This document shows positions 45,077-52,974 of a stretch of 64,000 nucleotides of DNA, piece after piece. The DNA comes from CAVOJY01 sp963696405 (GTDB lineage: Bacteria > Chloroflexota > Limnocylindria > Limnocylindrales > CSP1-4), in assembly GCA_963696405.1 (NCBI GenBank), contig CAVOJY010000006.1, positions 806,001-870,000 on the forward strand, read 5' to 3'. A model generated the notes under the pieces. The model worked only from the letters and a program-made list of their open reading frames with translations, was not told the DNA's origin and did not search any database. The position numbers were made by a program, and so were the translations under genes. Positions within the stretch are counted from its first letter, which is position 1. Each line of letters opens with the position of its first letter.

Positions 45077-45970
45077 ATGACCGACACGAAGGCCGGACCT
45101 GGCGTACCGGAGCTCGAGCCCGGCTGGTTCGAGAACATGGCGCCGGGGCAGTTGTTCTCGCTCCGCGGCAAGGTCGTGGTCGTGACCGGCGCCGCAGGCG
45201 GGATCGGCCGGTGGTTCTGCGCCGCGTTCGGCGCCGCGGGCGCGAAGATCGTTGCCACGGATATCGCGCTCGAGCCGGCGCAGCGCCTGTGCGACGCGCT
45301 GGCGGAGCGAGGCGTGGAGGCCCACGCCGTGGCGGCGGATCTCGCGGACGGGGGTGCCCCGGAACGCATCGTGAAGGCCGCCGTCGACCGCTTTGGCAGG
45401 CTGGACATCCTGGTCAACAACGCCGGCATCAACAAGCGCGAGCCGATGCTGGACGTCACACCCGAGTTCCTCGAGCACATCTGGCGGGTCGACTACGTCA
45501 GCTGCTACCGGTTGTCGCAGGAGGCAGCGCGGGTGATGATCGAGCAGGGCGGCGGGGCCATCCTGCACATCGGCTCGATGGGCGGCCTGGTCGGACTCGA
45601 GGACGTGTCGGCGTACGGCCCGCTCAAGGCGGCGCTCAGTCAGCTCGCAAAGGTGCAGTCGGTCGAGTGGTCCCGCTTCGGCATCCGCATCAACGTGGTT
45701 GCCCCGGGCTTCTTCACCACCCCCATCAACGCCACGCACTGGTCGCACCCGACGCGCGCGCCCTGGATCATGGACCGCATCCCGATGTGCCGGCCGGGCC
45801 AGCCGCGGGAACTTGTCGGGGCGGCGCTGCTCCTTGTCTCGGATGCCGCATCCTTCATCACCGGACAGACGATCTACGTGGACGGCGGGTTCACGTCCGG
45901 CAGCCGCTGGAACGTGCCGCCTGGCACGGGGTACGAGACGTACAGGGAGAAGTACGCTCCGAAGGAGTAG
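45077..45970 (+). CDS. short-chain dehydrogenase/reductase
   Basis: The protein has 297 residues; GGAGG precedes the ATG. Rossmann motif VTGAAGGIGRWFCAAFGAAG, NNAGINKREPMLD, catalytic Ser in HIGSMGG, and YGPLKAA. The C-terminus is RWNVPPGTGYETYREKYAPK, and together with a 25-residue N-terminal extension (GPGVPELEPGWFENM) it exceeds the usual 250 residues. Last gene of the catabolic locus; its pattern is like the SDR at 42.1 kb (VDGGFTSGS versus VDGGFMAGG), and both probably act on related sugar substrates. Confidence 0.85.
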   Translation: MTDTKAGPGVPELEPGWFENMAPGQLFSLRGKVVVVTGAAGGIGRWFCAAFGAAGAKIVATDIALEPAQRLCDALAERGVEAHAVAADLADGGAPERIVKAAVDRFGRLDILVNNAGINKREPMLDVTPEFLEHIWRVDYVSCYRLSQEAARVMIEQGGGAILHIGSMGGLVGLEDVSAYGPLKAALSQLAKVQSVEWSRFGIRINVVAPGFFTTPINATHWSHPTRAPWIMDRIPMCRPGQPRELVGAALLLVSDAASFITGQTIYVDGGFTSGSRWNVPPGTGYETYREKYAPKE

Positions 45971-45991
45971 CCGGGGAGTGCCGGCGGACGT

Positions 45992-47146
45992 CTACGTCCC
46001 GACGGCGCGCGGGGCCGCGACGCGCCGCGGCACTTCGGCATACTCGAGCAGGGGGGCCGCCGGACCGGCGAGGTCCTCGGCACCGACCAGCGACCGTTCG
46101 AGGACGTGCATCGCATCCTTCGCCGGGAGGAAGCCGGCGGCCGCGCAGGCGGCCTCGTGGTCGCGGAGCATCGGGGGATCCGGGTCAGGCAAACGCAGGC
46201 GGATCGGCCCTCCGAGCGCGTCACGGACGGCCGTCGCGATCTCGAGGCACGCTCCGGCATCGCCGGCGAGCAGAGACGCATGCGGGCTCTCGTCAAACGG
46301 GGAGCCCGCGCTGGAGGGGACGACCGCGAGGCCCCAGTTGTCGCCGTCCTCGTGGGCGAGCACTTCCCCGGCGCGCAGGTGCTCGGCGAAACGCTCGGCC
46401 GTGAAGGCTTGCACCGACCAGGCGCGCCGTTCATACAGACCGTGGGACGCGCGAAACGTTGGATCGCCGGCAACCCGGTCCCACCACGCGCCGACTGCCC
46501 TGCCGCCCTCGCCGGAGTCGGCCTCGAGCAGCAGACCCGTCCGCCGCAGCGCTTCCGCGACCCGTTCCCGGCCCGGCGCCGCGGCCTCCGGCGGGGGCGT
46601 CGGCGGACGGTCGTCCTCGTCCGGCGTCTCGGGACGCTCGTAGCTGCGGAACCCGCCCACGACCCGGAACCCGAAGCGGTCGCCGATCCGGTGGGATCCC
46701 TCGTTGCGCTCGCCCGTGGCGTAGCGGACAGTGCGTGCCCCGTTCACCCGTGCCCAGGTCATGGATGCGGCGTGGATCAGGCTCCCGACGTGCCGGTTGC
46801 GGACACCCGGGTCGACCCGGAGGCCCTCGAGCCACGCCTCGTCGGAGGAGAGCATCGCCATCCGGGTCATGGCGATCGGGCGGTCCGGCGCGAGCACCCT
46901 GCCGAACCTGTCCAGCTCCGGCGGCTCCCCGGCACCGGGCGGGCGCGGCGTCGCCACGAGAAGCACCCCGTCGGCGGCTGCGAGCCAGGCGTGCCAGACG
47001 ATCGGGATGTAGTCCCAGCCGTTCCACGTCGTCCGGGTGAACGAGAGGACGGCGTCGGCGTCGCCGGGCCGCGCGCGACGGACGACGATCGGGAGCGCCG
47101 CAGGCGGTGTCCCGGCCCGCTCGGAACCGAACGGCTCGGTGCTCAC
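45992..47146 (-). CDS. GNAT-family acetyltransferase, tandem-domain
   Basis: The protein has 384 residues; GTG start overlaps the stop of the upstream ligase-like gene (GTGA). The N-terminal GNAT domain (about 20-170) has VVRRARPGDADAVLSFTR, LEGLRVDPGVRNRHVGSLI, and ERNEGSHRIGDRFGFRVVG, where the pyrophosphate loop VRNRHVGS fits acetyl-CoA binding. The C-terminal half (about 200-370) looks like a second, degenerate GNAT fold (LPDPDPPMLRDHEAACAAAGF). Substrate is unknown; possibly an antibiotic or protein acetylase. Confidence 0.75.
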   Translation of the reverse strand: MSTEPFGSERAGTPPAALPIVVRRARPGDADAVLSFTRTTWNGWDYIPIVWHAWLAAADGVLLVATPRPPGAGEPPELDRFGRVLAPDRPIAMTRMAMLSSDEAWLEGLRVDPGVRNRHVGSLIHAASMTWARVNGARTVRYATGERNEGSHRIGDRFGFRVVGGFRSYERPETPDEDDRPPTPPPEAAAPGRERVAEALRRTGLLLEADSGEGGRAVGAWWDRVAGDPTFRASHGLYERRAWSVQAFTAERFAEHLRAGEVLAHEDGDNWGLAVVPSSAGSPFDESPHASLLAGDAGACLEIATAVRDALGGPIRLRLPDPDPPMLRDHEAACAAAGFLPAKDAMHVLERSLVGAEDLAGPAAPLLEYAEVPRRVAAPRAVGT

Positions 47147-47841
47147 CTCGCAGGCGAGAGGACCGAGACCCACTCGTCGGTCTCGTACCCGGGGCGGTAG
47201 CGGCTGTTCGACGCCTTGAGGACGGCCCCGCGGAACCCGGCCGCACGCCAGGTGCGGAGCCAGCCGGCGAGCGGTGGCTGCGTGTGGGGTGAGACCCGGA
47301 CGCGCTCGTCCTGGACGACGATCGACTCGAGAACGCGCTTGCGCTCGAGCAGCGGGATGTCGAACAGGTCCTGCCGGTCAAGCCGCAGGAGGTCCACCGC
47401 CACGAAGGCCACGGGCGTCGCCTCATCGAGCTTGCCGGGGGCGACGTCCGTGGACACAGACGGACCGGACACGACGTTGAGTTTCTTCGTCTTCAGCTTC
47501 GGCAGGAGCGAGACCGAGTCGCCGGGCCTGGTCGCCTGCGTCGTCAGGAAGCCATCGATCACCGCGTCCCGGGCGCGGATCGCGTCGCGCAACAGGTCGG
47601 TGACGTCGGCTTCGAGGTCGGTCACATCTTCACCATCGTCGGCGATGAGGCGTAGCCGGGCGGGGCCAGCCGCGCTCCCCGGCGTCGCCTCGTAGTGAGC
47701 GAGGACATGATCGCCGTCCCACATCGGCTCGATGATGGCGTTGGCAACGTCGCGCCGCGTGCGCGTGGGCAGCGGGCGCTGGGGTCGCCATTCGAGGGGA
47801 TCGTCCGGCACGGCCGGGAGGCTTCTCGATTGTGGTGTCAT
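47143..47841 (-). CDS. ATP-dependent DNA-ligase-like adenylation domain without the catalytic lysine
   Basis: The protein has 232 residues; AGGAGG precedes the ATG. The sequence follows the order of covalent nucleotidyltransferase motifs: motif I region IIEPMWDGDHVLAHYE, motif III VIDGFLTTQA, motif IV FVAVDLLRLDRQDL and motif V-like GAVLKASNSRYRPGYETDEWV. In active ligases motif I is K-x-D-G; here the residue in the lysine position is methionine (MWDG), so AMP cannot be bound covalently in the normal way. Motif III glutamate is replaced by Phe (DGFL versus DGEL). I read it as a ligase-fold pseudoenzyme. Co-translated with the GNAT gene. Confidence 0.7.
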   Translation of the reverse strand: MTPQSRSLPAVPDDPLEWRPQRPLPTRTRRDVANAIIEPMWDGDHVLAHYEATPGSAAGPARLRLIADDGEDVTDLEADVTDLLRDAIRARDAVIDGFLTTQATRPGDSVSLLPKLKTKKLNVVSGPSVSTDVAPGKLDEATPVAFVAVDLLRLDRQDLFDIPLLERKRVLESIVVQDERVRVSPHTQPPLAGWLRTWRAAGFRGAVLKASNSRYRPGYETDEWVSVLSPAR

Positions 47842-47931
47842 GGTGCGCCTCCTGTGGACGCGAGTGCGACGCGCGGGCCAGCCGAGCGCGACGCCGTGCC
47901 CAAGGTCGTGCAGGGGCCATCGTACGCCGGG

Positions 47932-48000
47932 ATCGGATTCCGGCATCGGATTCCGGCATCGGACGCCGGGTTGAACGCCGGGATTGAACGCCGGGATCCG
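47932..48000. repeat. imperfect short tandem repeats
   Basis: A block of 13-14 base units alternates around GGATTCCGGCATC (twice in full) and TTGAACGCCGGGA (twice), with a shared core of CCGG plus flanking ATC/GAC. It lies about 140 bases upstream of the zinc-ribbon gene and within the 296-base gap 47842-48137, which holds no supported gene. Confidence 0.75.
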
Positions 48001-48137
48001 GGCCTGCCCGGATGCCGCCCCACGCATCGGGTGCGGGACTCCGTGTGGACGCGGCAACACCGCGTCGGTACCATCACGCTCACGCTCCGAAACGGAGCGA
48101 GCGAGCCGGAGCCGATCGAGCCGCGGGGTCTTGACCG

Positions 48138-49091
48138 ATGACCTACTCACCGTTCACGTGTCCGAACGGCCACCGCGTTGCCGACGCGCGGCAGCGCTTC
48201 TGCGAGGTGTGCGGTGCGCCGATCGGGACCGGCGTTGTGGTCCCCGGCCCGAGCCGAGTCCCGCCGCCCGGTTACACCCAGCGGGTCAACGTGCCGTCAC
48301 CTGGCCGCGCGTACCCGGCTCGCCGCCAGGCCAGCCGTCGCACGTTCAACCCGATGATCGTCGTGGTCGTGGCTCTCCTCGTCGTCGCCGGCGTGTTGGG
48401 CGCAATCGTCCTGCAGCTCTCGCAGGGCTCCTCGCCGGGTTCCTCGCCCGGCGGGATCGCCGGCGCATCCGGGTCCCCCGCGCTCAGCCCGGGCACGACC
48501 GACGTGCGCACGGCGTCGCCCGCCCCCGGCACCAGCGTCGAGCCGTCTGCGCCCGCGGGTGAGTCGGCCGCCGCGAGCGGCAGCCCTGCGCCGAGCAAGT
48601 CGCCGGCCGTCGCGCTCGTCCGGTGCACATCGGAGCCCAACCGGTTCACCATCGGCTACCCAAAGGGCTGGCACACCGTGAAGAACGACGCCACGTGGAC
48701 GTGCATGCTCTTCGACCCCGAGCCGATCACCATTGAGCCGGCAACCGAGCTGCCACCGGTCGCGGTCCTGGTGAGCGCGATCGCCACGCCGCTGGACACG
48801 GTCTACGCGGGGATCACCGACGAGACGTTCTGGAAGCCGCTGTCCAAACCGGTGAAGACGAAGGTTGCCGGCCAGGCGGCAACCCGCCTCGAGCTGGTCG
48901 CCACGGGCGACGGGTACGAGGGGGCCGGCTCGCTCGCGTACATGTACATGTTCGAGCGTGACGGGACCACGTACATCCTGGAGACCCACGGCTCGGCCGG
49001 GGCGGACGGGAAGCCCAACCCGAAGAATCCCGAGTACAAGGCGAACAAGCGGATCCTCGACGCGATGGCGAAGTCCATGAAGCTGACGTGA
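48138..49091 (+). CDS. zinc-ribbon membrane-anchored protein
   Basis: The protein has 317 residues. The N-terminal zinc ribbon is split as CPNGHRVADARQRFCEVCG (three cysteines and a histidine). A membrane helix (about 73-94, MIVVVVALLVVAGVLGAIVLQL) is followed by a Ser/Pro/Gly/Ala linker of some 70 residues and a secreted domain of about 150 residues (FTIGYPKGWHTVKNDATWTCML, TRLELVATGDGYEGAG). The ribbon would be cytoplasmic, the beta-rich domain outside. Function is unknown; it resembles the zinc-ribbon-plus-PsbP-like or DUF4352-type lipoprotein-like proteins often seen in Chloroflexota. Confidence 0.7.
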   Translation: MTYSPFTCPNGHRVADARQRFCEVCGAPIGTGVVVPGPSRVPPPGYTQRVNVPSPGRAYPARRQASRRTFNPMIVVVVALLVVAGVLGAIVLQLSQGSSPGSSPGGIAGASGSPALSPGTTDVRTASPAPGTSVEPSAPAGESAAASGSPAPSKSPAVALVRCTSEPNRFTIGYPKGWHTVKNDATWTCMLFDPEPITIEPATELPPVAVLVSAIATPLDTVYAGITDETFWKPLSKPVKTKVAGQAATRLELVATGDGYEGAGSLAYMYMFERDGTTYILETHGSAGADGKPNPKNPEYKANKRILDAMAKSMKLT

Positions 49092-49168
49092 GCAGGGCCG
49101 CTCGACGGCAGTCGGTCAACGCGGTAGGTCGGCAGGGGAGCCGCCTCCAGCCGGTGTGACCCTGCCGG

Positions 49169-50168
49169 TCAGTCCACGTAGCCGTCCGGGTGGGTCTCGC
49201 GCCAGAGCCACGCGGACCCGATCATCTCCTCGAGGGTCCCCCGCCGGGGCTCCCATCCGAGGATCTCCCGTGCGCGGTCGTTCGATGCGACAAGCGCCGG
49301 CGGATCGCCCGGCCGCCGCGGGCCGACCCTGTGGGGGATGTCGCGGCCGGTGATCGACTGGGCCGCTGCCAGCACCTGCCGGACGGTGAACCCGGAGCCC
49401 GAACCGAGGTTGATCACATCGAACGTGCCGCCCGCTTTCCCTCCCGGGGGCGAGGACGTGAACTCGAGCGCGGCGAGATGGGCGTCGGCCAGGTCCTCGA
49501 CGTGGATGTAGTCGCGAATTGGTGTCCCGTCGCGCGTCGGGTAGTCGTCGCCGTGGATGGTCAGTTGACCCTGGCCGAGAGCCGCACGGAGGATGTTCGG
49601 GATCAGGTGCGTCTCCGGCCGGTGGTCCTCGCCCTGGGCTGCGGTGGCGCCTGCGACGTTGAAGTAGCGGAGCGACACGCAGCGCAGCCCGTAGGCCTCC
49701 GCGAACCAGCGCATCGCCCCTTCGAACGAGCGTTTCGTCTCGCCGTAGGGGTTGATCGGCCGGAGCGCGGCGTCCTCGGTGATCGGGACGCGATCGGGCT
49801 CGCCGTAGACGGCGGCCGTCGACGAGAACACGATCCGTCCGACACCCGCCGCGCACATGGCGTCGAGGAGCGCGACCCCGCCTGCGACGTTCTCCGCGTA
49901 GTAGAGCGCCGGATCGGCCATCGATTTCGGGAACGAGCGAGCGGGCCGCGCAGTGGAGGACGGCGTCGACGCCGGCGCGCCGAAGGAGGCGCTCGACCGA
50001 CTCCTGGTCGCGGGTGCTCTCGACGACGAGACGCGCCTCGCGCGGGACTGCAGTGCGGTGACCGGTCACGAGGCTGTCAAGAACGAGCACGTCGTGGCCG
50101 GCGGCCACCAGCCGCTCAACCGACACGCTCCCGACGTACCCGGCGCCGCCCGTCACGAGAACCCGCAT
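49169..50168 (-). pseudogene. galE: UDP-glucose 4-epimerase, one frameshift
   Basis: The N-terminal part begins MRVLVTGGAGYVGSVSVERL (NAD-binding GxxGxxG) and runs to LHCAARSLVPE; the rest starts with SMADPALYYAENVAGGVAL in another frame. Removing one base from the AAA run at about 49932-49934 gives SLVPESMADPALYY and a protein of 333 residues, the usual size. Catalytic elements are present: FSSTAAVYGEP with Ser, and NPYGETKRSFE with Tyr and Lys. It interconverts UDP-glucose and UDP-galactose. The downstream part from 49921 is open on its own but lacks the Rossmann start. Confidence 0.87.
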
Positions 50169-50268
50169 CGCCCCGCTTGCCTCCTGTTGCCTCCGGCCGA
50201 CTCCGGTCGATTCCGGCCGATTCCGGCCGCCGACCCGCGTCGCGACGCGACCCGACGCCTGATCCTCC

Positions 50269-50730
50269 TCACCCGCGACGAAGGATACGGCTCAGCAGCG
50301 ACCGGCGCTCCTCGACGGCAGGCCGATCCCGGGCGGAGAAGACGGCGCTCTCCCGTGTGGTCTCGGCTGCTTCCTCCGCGGCCGCCGCGGGCCGCTGGAC
50401 CGGCTGGCCTCGAGCGGCGAGCACCTCGGATAGGCGCGTCTCCATCCGCAGGGCTGCCTCGTCGTCGGGATCGACCGCCAGCGCCTCGACGGCGAACCGA
50501 TAGGCACCGGCCTCGTCGCCCCGCTCGAGCGCGACGCGTGAAAGCCCCACCAGCGCGGCGGCCGGCGGCCGATCTCCGCTGCGGGCGCGCTGGAAAGCCG
50601 CCTCGGCCCGGTCGATGAGCCCGAAGAGGAGCAGCCGTTCGCCGTCAAGAAGGAGATCGCGCGTCTCGGGGTCGACTCCCCGCGCCTGGGGGTCGACTCC
50701 CCGCGCCTCTGGATCGACTACCCGTGTCAC
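50269..50730 (-). CDS. TPR-like protein with N-terminal heptad repeats
   Basis: The protein has 153 residues; GTG overlaps the stop of the CCA-transferase gene (GTGA). The first 24 residues contain three VDPE/QxRG-type heptads (VDPEARGVDPQARGVDPET), from near-identical 21-base DNA units in 50660-50722. The middle part has two TPR-like helices with EAAFQRARSGDRPPAAALVGL and DEAGAYRFAVEALAVDPDD, and a basic C-terminal tail with ERRSLLSRILRRG. Function unknown; it may scaffold a complex with the upstream tRNA enzyme. Confidence 0.6.
   Translation of the reverse strand: MTRVVDPEARGVDPQARGVDPETRDLLLDGERLLLFGLIDRAEAAFQRARSGDRPPAAALVGLSRVALERGDEAGAYRFAVEALAVDPDDEAALRMETRLSEVLAARGQPVQRPAAAAEEAAETTRESAVFSARDRPAVEERRSLLSRILRRG
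50660..50722. repeat. 21-base tandem repeat coding for VDP-xx-RG heptads
   Basis: Near-identical units around ggtcgactccccgcgcctgg run three times (about 50660-50722), in frame with the TPR-like gene, so the repeat number changes the protein without a frameshift. Confidence 0.7.
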
Positions 50731-52298
50731 CGAACCGACGCCCCGCCGGGTGAGTCTCCGGTGCCGTTCTCCGCGTCTGTTCCCCGCGAGCTTCCACCAT
50801 CCAGCAGGTCGGGGAGCCAGCCACGCGCATCGATGAAGGCCTGGCGCCGCGTATTGCGTGACGGGTCCGCGGTACAGGAGTCGAGGAGCCGACCGAGCAG
50901 CCTCCCGATGACGGGTCCCTCGGGAAGGCCGAATTCGCGTCGAAGATCGTCGCCATCCACGGCCAGGTCGGCGACGCGGAGCGGAAAGCCGCGGTCCAGC
51001 TCCCGCCCGATCCGCGAGCGCAACTCGGCCAGGCCGGGATCCGCCGCGAAACCGGTATCGGCCGCGGCCCCTCCGCTCCCCAAGGCGTCGGCCTCGCGCA
51101 GGCACAGCAGGTCGTCCCAGAGGTCCGGCCCCACTCGCTGGACGAAGCGCCGCACCGCCGCGTCGCTCCACGACGGCTCGTACCTGAACATGTGGTTGCC
51201 TACGAGGCGGACGACCCGAACGATCTCCTCACGAGGGAATGCCAGCCGGCGAAGCGCGTGTTCCGTGATCTCCGCGCCGATCTCCTCGTGCCCGGGGAAG
51301 CGGCCGTCCGTCAGGGCCCGTGGTTTGCCGGCATCGTGGAAGAGCGCAGCCAGGGGGAGAAGTTCGGCGGGACCGCGGGCAGCTTCGGCGCGACCACGCG
51401 AAAGCGCGGCTGCGGCATCGACGGTCGCGAGCGTGTGCTCCCAGCAATCGGCGCCTGGGGCCTTGTCCTGGAGAAGACCTCGCTGCACCCCCAGCTCCGG
51501 AAGCGTCCGCTCGATCAGGCCTGTGTCGGCCAGGAGCCGAAGCCCGCGCGAGGGGCGGTCGCCGCGGAGCAGCTTGCGCAGCTCCTGGCCGATCCGCTCG
51601 GGCGAGACGTGCCGGACGTGATCAGCCAGGCGCTCCATCGCCCTCCGGGTCGCCGGTTCGATCGCGAAGTCGAGCTGTCCCGCCAGGCGCGCCGCCCTGA
51701 CGAGGCGCAGGGCATCCTCGTCGAATCGAGCGTGCGGGTCGCCGACTGCGCGTATGAACCCGGCCCGCAGGTCATCCAGCCCGCCCGCGACGTCCACCAG
51801 GCGCGGCGGAGCGTCGGTTTCGCCGCCCTCCCGCCCCCACGCCAGCGCGTTCACGGTGAAGTCCCGGCGACCGAGGTCCAGTTCGAGGGACTCGCTGAAG
51901 GTGACCGTGTCGGGGCGGCGGTGATCGGCGTACGTGTGGTCCGAGCGGAACGTGGTGACTTCCACCGGTCCGTCGCCGGTCAGCACCAGGACCGTCCCGA
52001 AGCGGTTCTCGTAGTGGCTGCGCGGGAACAGCTCGCGAAGGCGCTCCGGACGGGCGCTGGTGGCGATGTCCCAGTCGAGCTCGGGGCGGCGGAGCAGCGC
52101 GTCGCGCAGTGACCCGCCGACAACATACGCCCCTCGGCCGTCCGACCACAGCCGTCCGAGCAGCCAGCGGACGTGCTGGGGGATGCGGGGCTCCAGGCGC
52201 GAGGGGTCGAGCAGCTCGCGCCGGTACTGCCTGTCCGACGGCGCGGTCTCGTCGCCAGGCGAGGTCTCGCCGACCGGGGCGGTTTCGTCAAACGGCAT
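50727..52298 (-). CDS. tRNA nucleotidyltransferase (CCA-adding enzyme or poly(A) polymerase) with HD domain
   Basis: The protein has 523 residues. Class II nucleotidyltransferase head: AYVVGGSLRDALLRRPELDWDIATSA carries the GG and DxD metal residues, then RRDFTVNALA and RFDEDALRLVRAARLAGQLDF, the family signature. Residues about 330-400 are an HD domain (LAALFHDAGKPRALTDGRFPGHE, HALRRLAFP), as in bacterial CCA enzymes with phosphohydrolase activity. A 40-residue acidic N-terminal tail precedes the head. Because tRNA-Asp above carries an encoded CCA, a repair role or a poly(A) role is likely. ATG 52298 was chosen over the upstream frame. Confidence 0.87.
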   Translation of the reverse strand: MPFDETAPVGETSPGDETAPSDRQYRRELLDPSRLEPRIPQHVRWLLGRLWSDGRGAYVVGGSLRDALLRRPELDWDIATSARPERLRELFPRSHYENRFGTVLVLTGDGPVEVTTFRSDHTYADHRRPDTVTFSESLELDLGRRDFTVNALAWGREGGETDAPPRLVDVAGGLDDLRAGFIRAVGDPHARFDEDALRLVRAARLAGQLDFAIEPATRRAMERLADHVRHVSPERIGQELRKLLRGDRPSRGLRLLADTGLIERTLPELGVQRGLLQDKAPGADCWEHTLATVDAAAALSRGRAEAARGPAELLPLAALFHDAGKPRALTDGRFPGHEEIGAEITEHALRRLAFPREEIVRVVRLVGNHMFRYEPSWSDAAVRRFVQRVGPDLWDDLLCLREADALGSGGAAADTGFAADPGLAELRSRIGRELDRGFPLRVADLAVDGDDLRREFGLPEGPVIGRLLGRLLDSCTADPSRNTRRQAFIDARGWLPDLLDGGSSRGTDAENGTGDSPGGASVR

Positions 52299-52324
52299 GG
52301 CGCCGCTGCCTGATCGCGGCCCGA

Positions 52325-52840
52325 TCAGGCGCGACCCAGGAACAGGTACGAACGCCAGGGCTCGTTCCGCGAGTCGGCCAGGTACGGCGTGAACAGGGCG
52401 TACACGTCGCAGCGCGGCTCGACCGCCGGTCGCAGGAGCCGGAGATGTACCTCTTCCGGGAGCTTCCCGCCCTTGCGGTGATTGCACGAGCGACAGGCGG
52501 TGACGACGTTCTCCCAGGCGTGCTCCCCGCCCCGGTGCCGAGGGACCACGTGGTCCAACGTGAGATCGTGGCCCTGGTGTCCGCAGTACTGGCAGGTGTG
52601 AGCATCGCGAGCGAGGATCTCCCGGCGCGTCAGCTTCACGCGCGGGCGCGGCCGCCGGACGAGGTGCTGCACGCGGATGACGCTGGGCGCACGGTACTCT
52701 TCGCGCGCGCTCCGCACGACCTGGTGGTCGTACTCGAGCACCTCGGCCTTCGCTCCGAAGACGAGCCGGAACGCCCGCCGCAGGTCGCAGACGTTGAGCG
52801 GCTCGTAATTCGAGTTGAGGACGAGAACCTGGCCTTGCAT
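52325..52840 (-). CDS. HNH endonuclease
   Basis: The protein has 171 residues. The HNH motif is complete: CQYCGHQGHDLTLDHVVPRH, HRGGEHAWENVVTACRSCN, with two CxxC zinc pairs and the catalytic DH. The N-terminal 60 residues (QVLVLNSNYEPLNVCDLRRAFRL) are those of the widespread bacterial HNH proteins near housekeeping genes. Cutting activity and targets are not visible; these are usually not toxins or mobile elements. ATG 52840 is preceded by AGGAAA. Confidence 0.82.
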   Translation of the reverse strand: MQGQVLVLNSNYEPLNVCDLRRAFRLVFGAKAEVLEYDHQVVRSAREEYRAPSVIRVQHLVRRPRPRVKLTRREILARDAHTCQYCGHQGHDLTLDHVVPRHRGGEHAWENVVTACRSCNHRKGGKLPEEVHLRLLRPAVEPRCDVYALFTPYLADSRNEPWRSYLFLGRA

Positions 52841-52974
52841 CGTTTCCTGGAGCAGCCCGGACCGGACAGGCGCCGGAGCGGCTTCGCTCGCGTGCATCGT
52901 AGCAAGGCGGCCCCGGAGATGCCGCCGCCAGGGCTCGCCCTCAGCGTTCGTCGCCCGGGTCGCCAGCGTTGTCG

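Noticed and set aside
52325..52840. HNH gene as part of a mobile element or intron
   Set aside because: There are no inverted repeats, integrase or intron sequences; it is in line with housekeeping genes.
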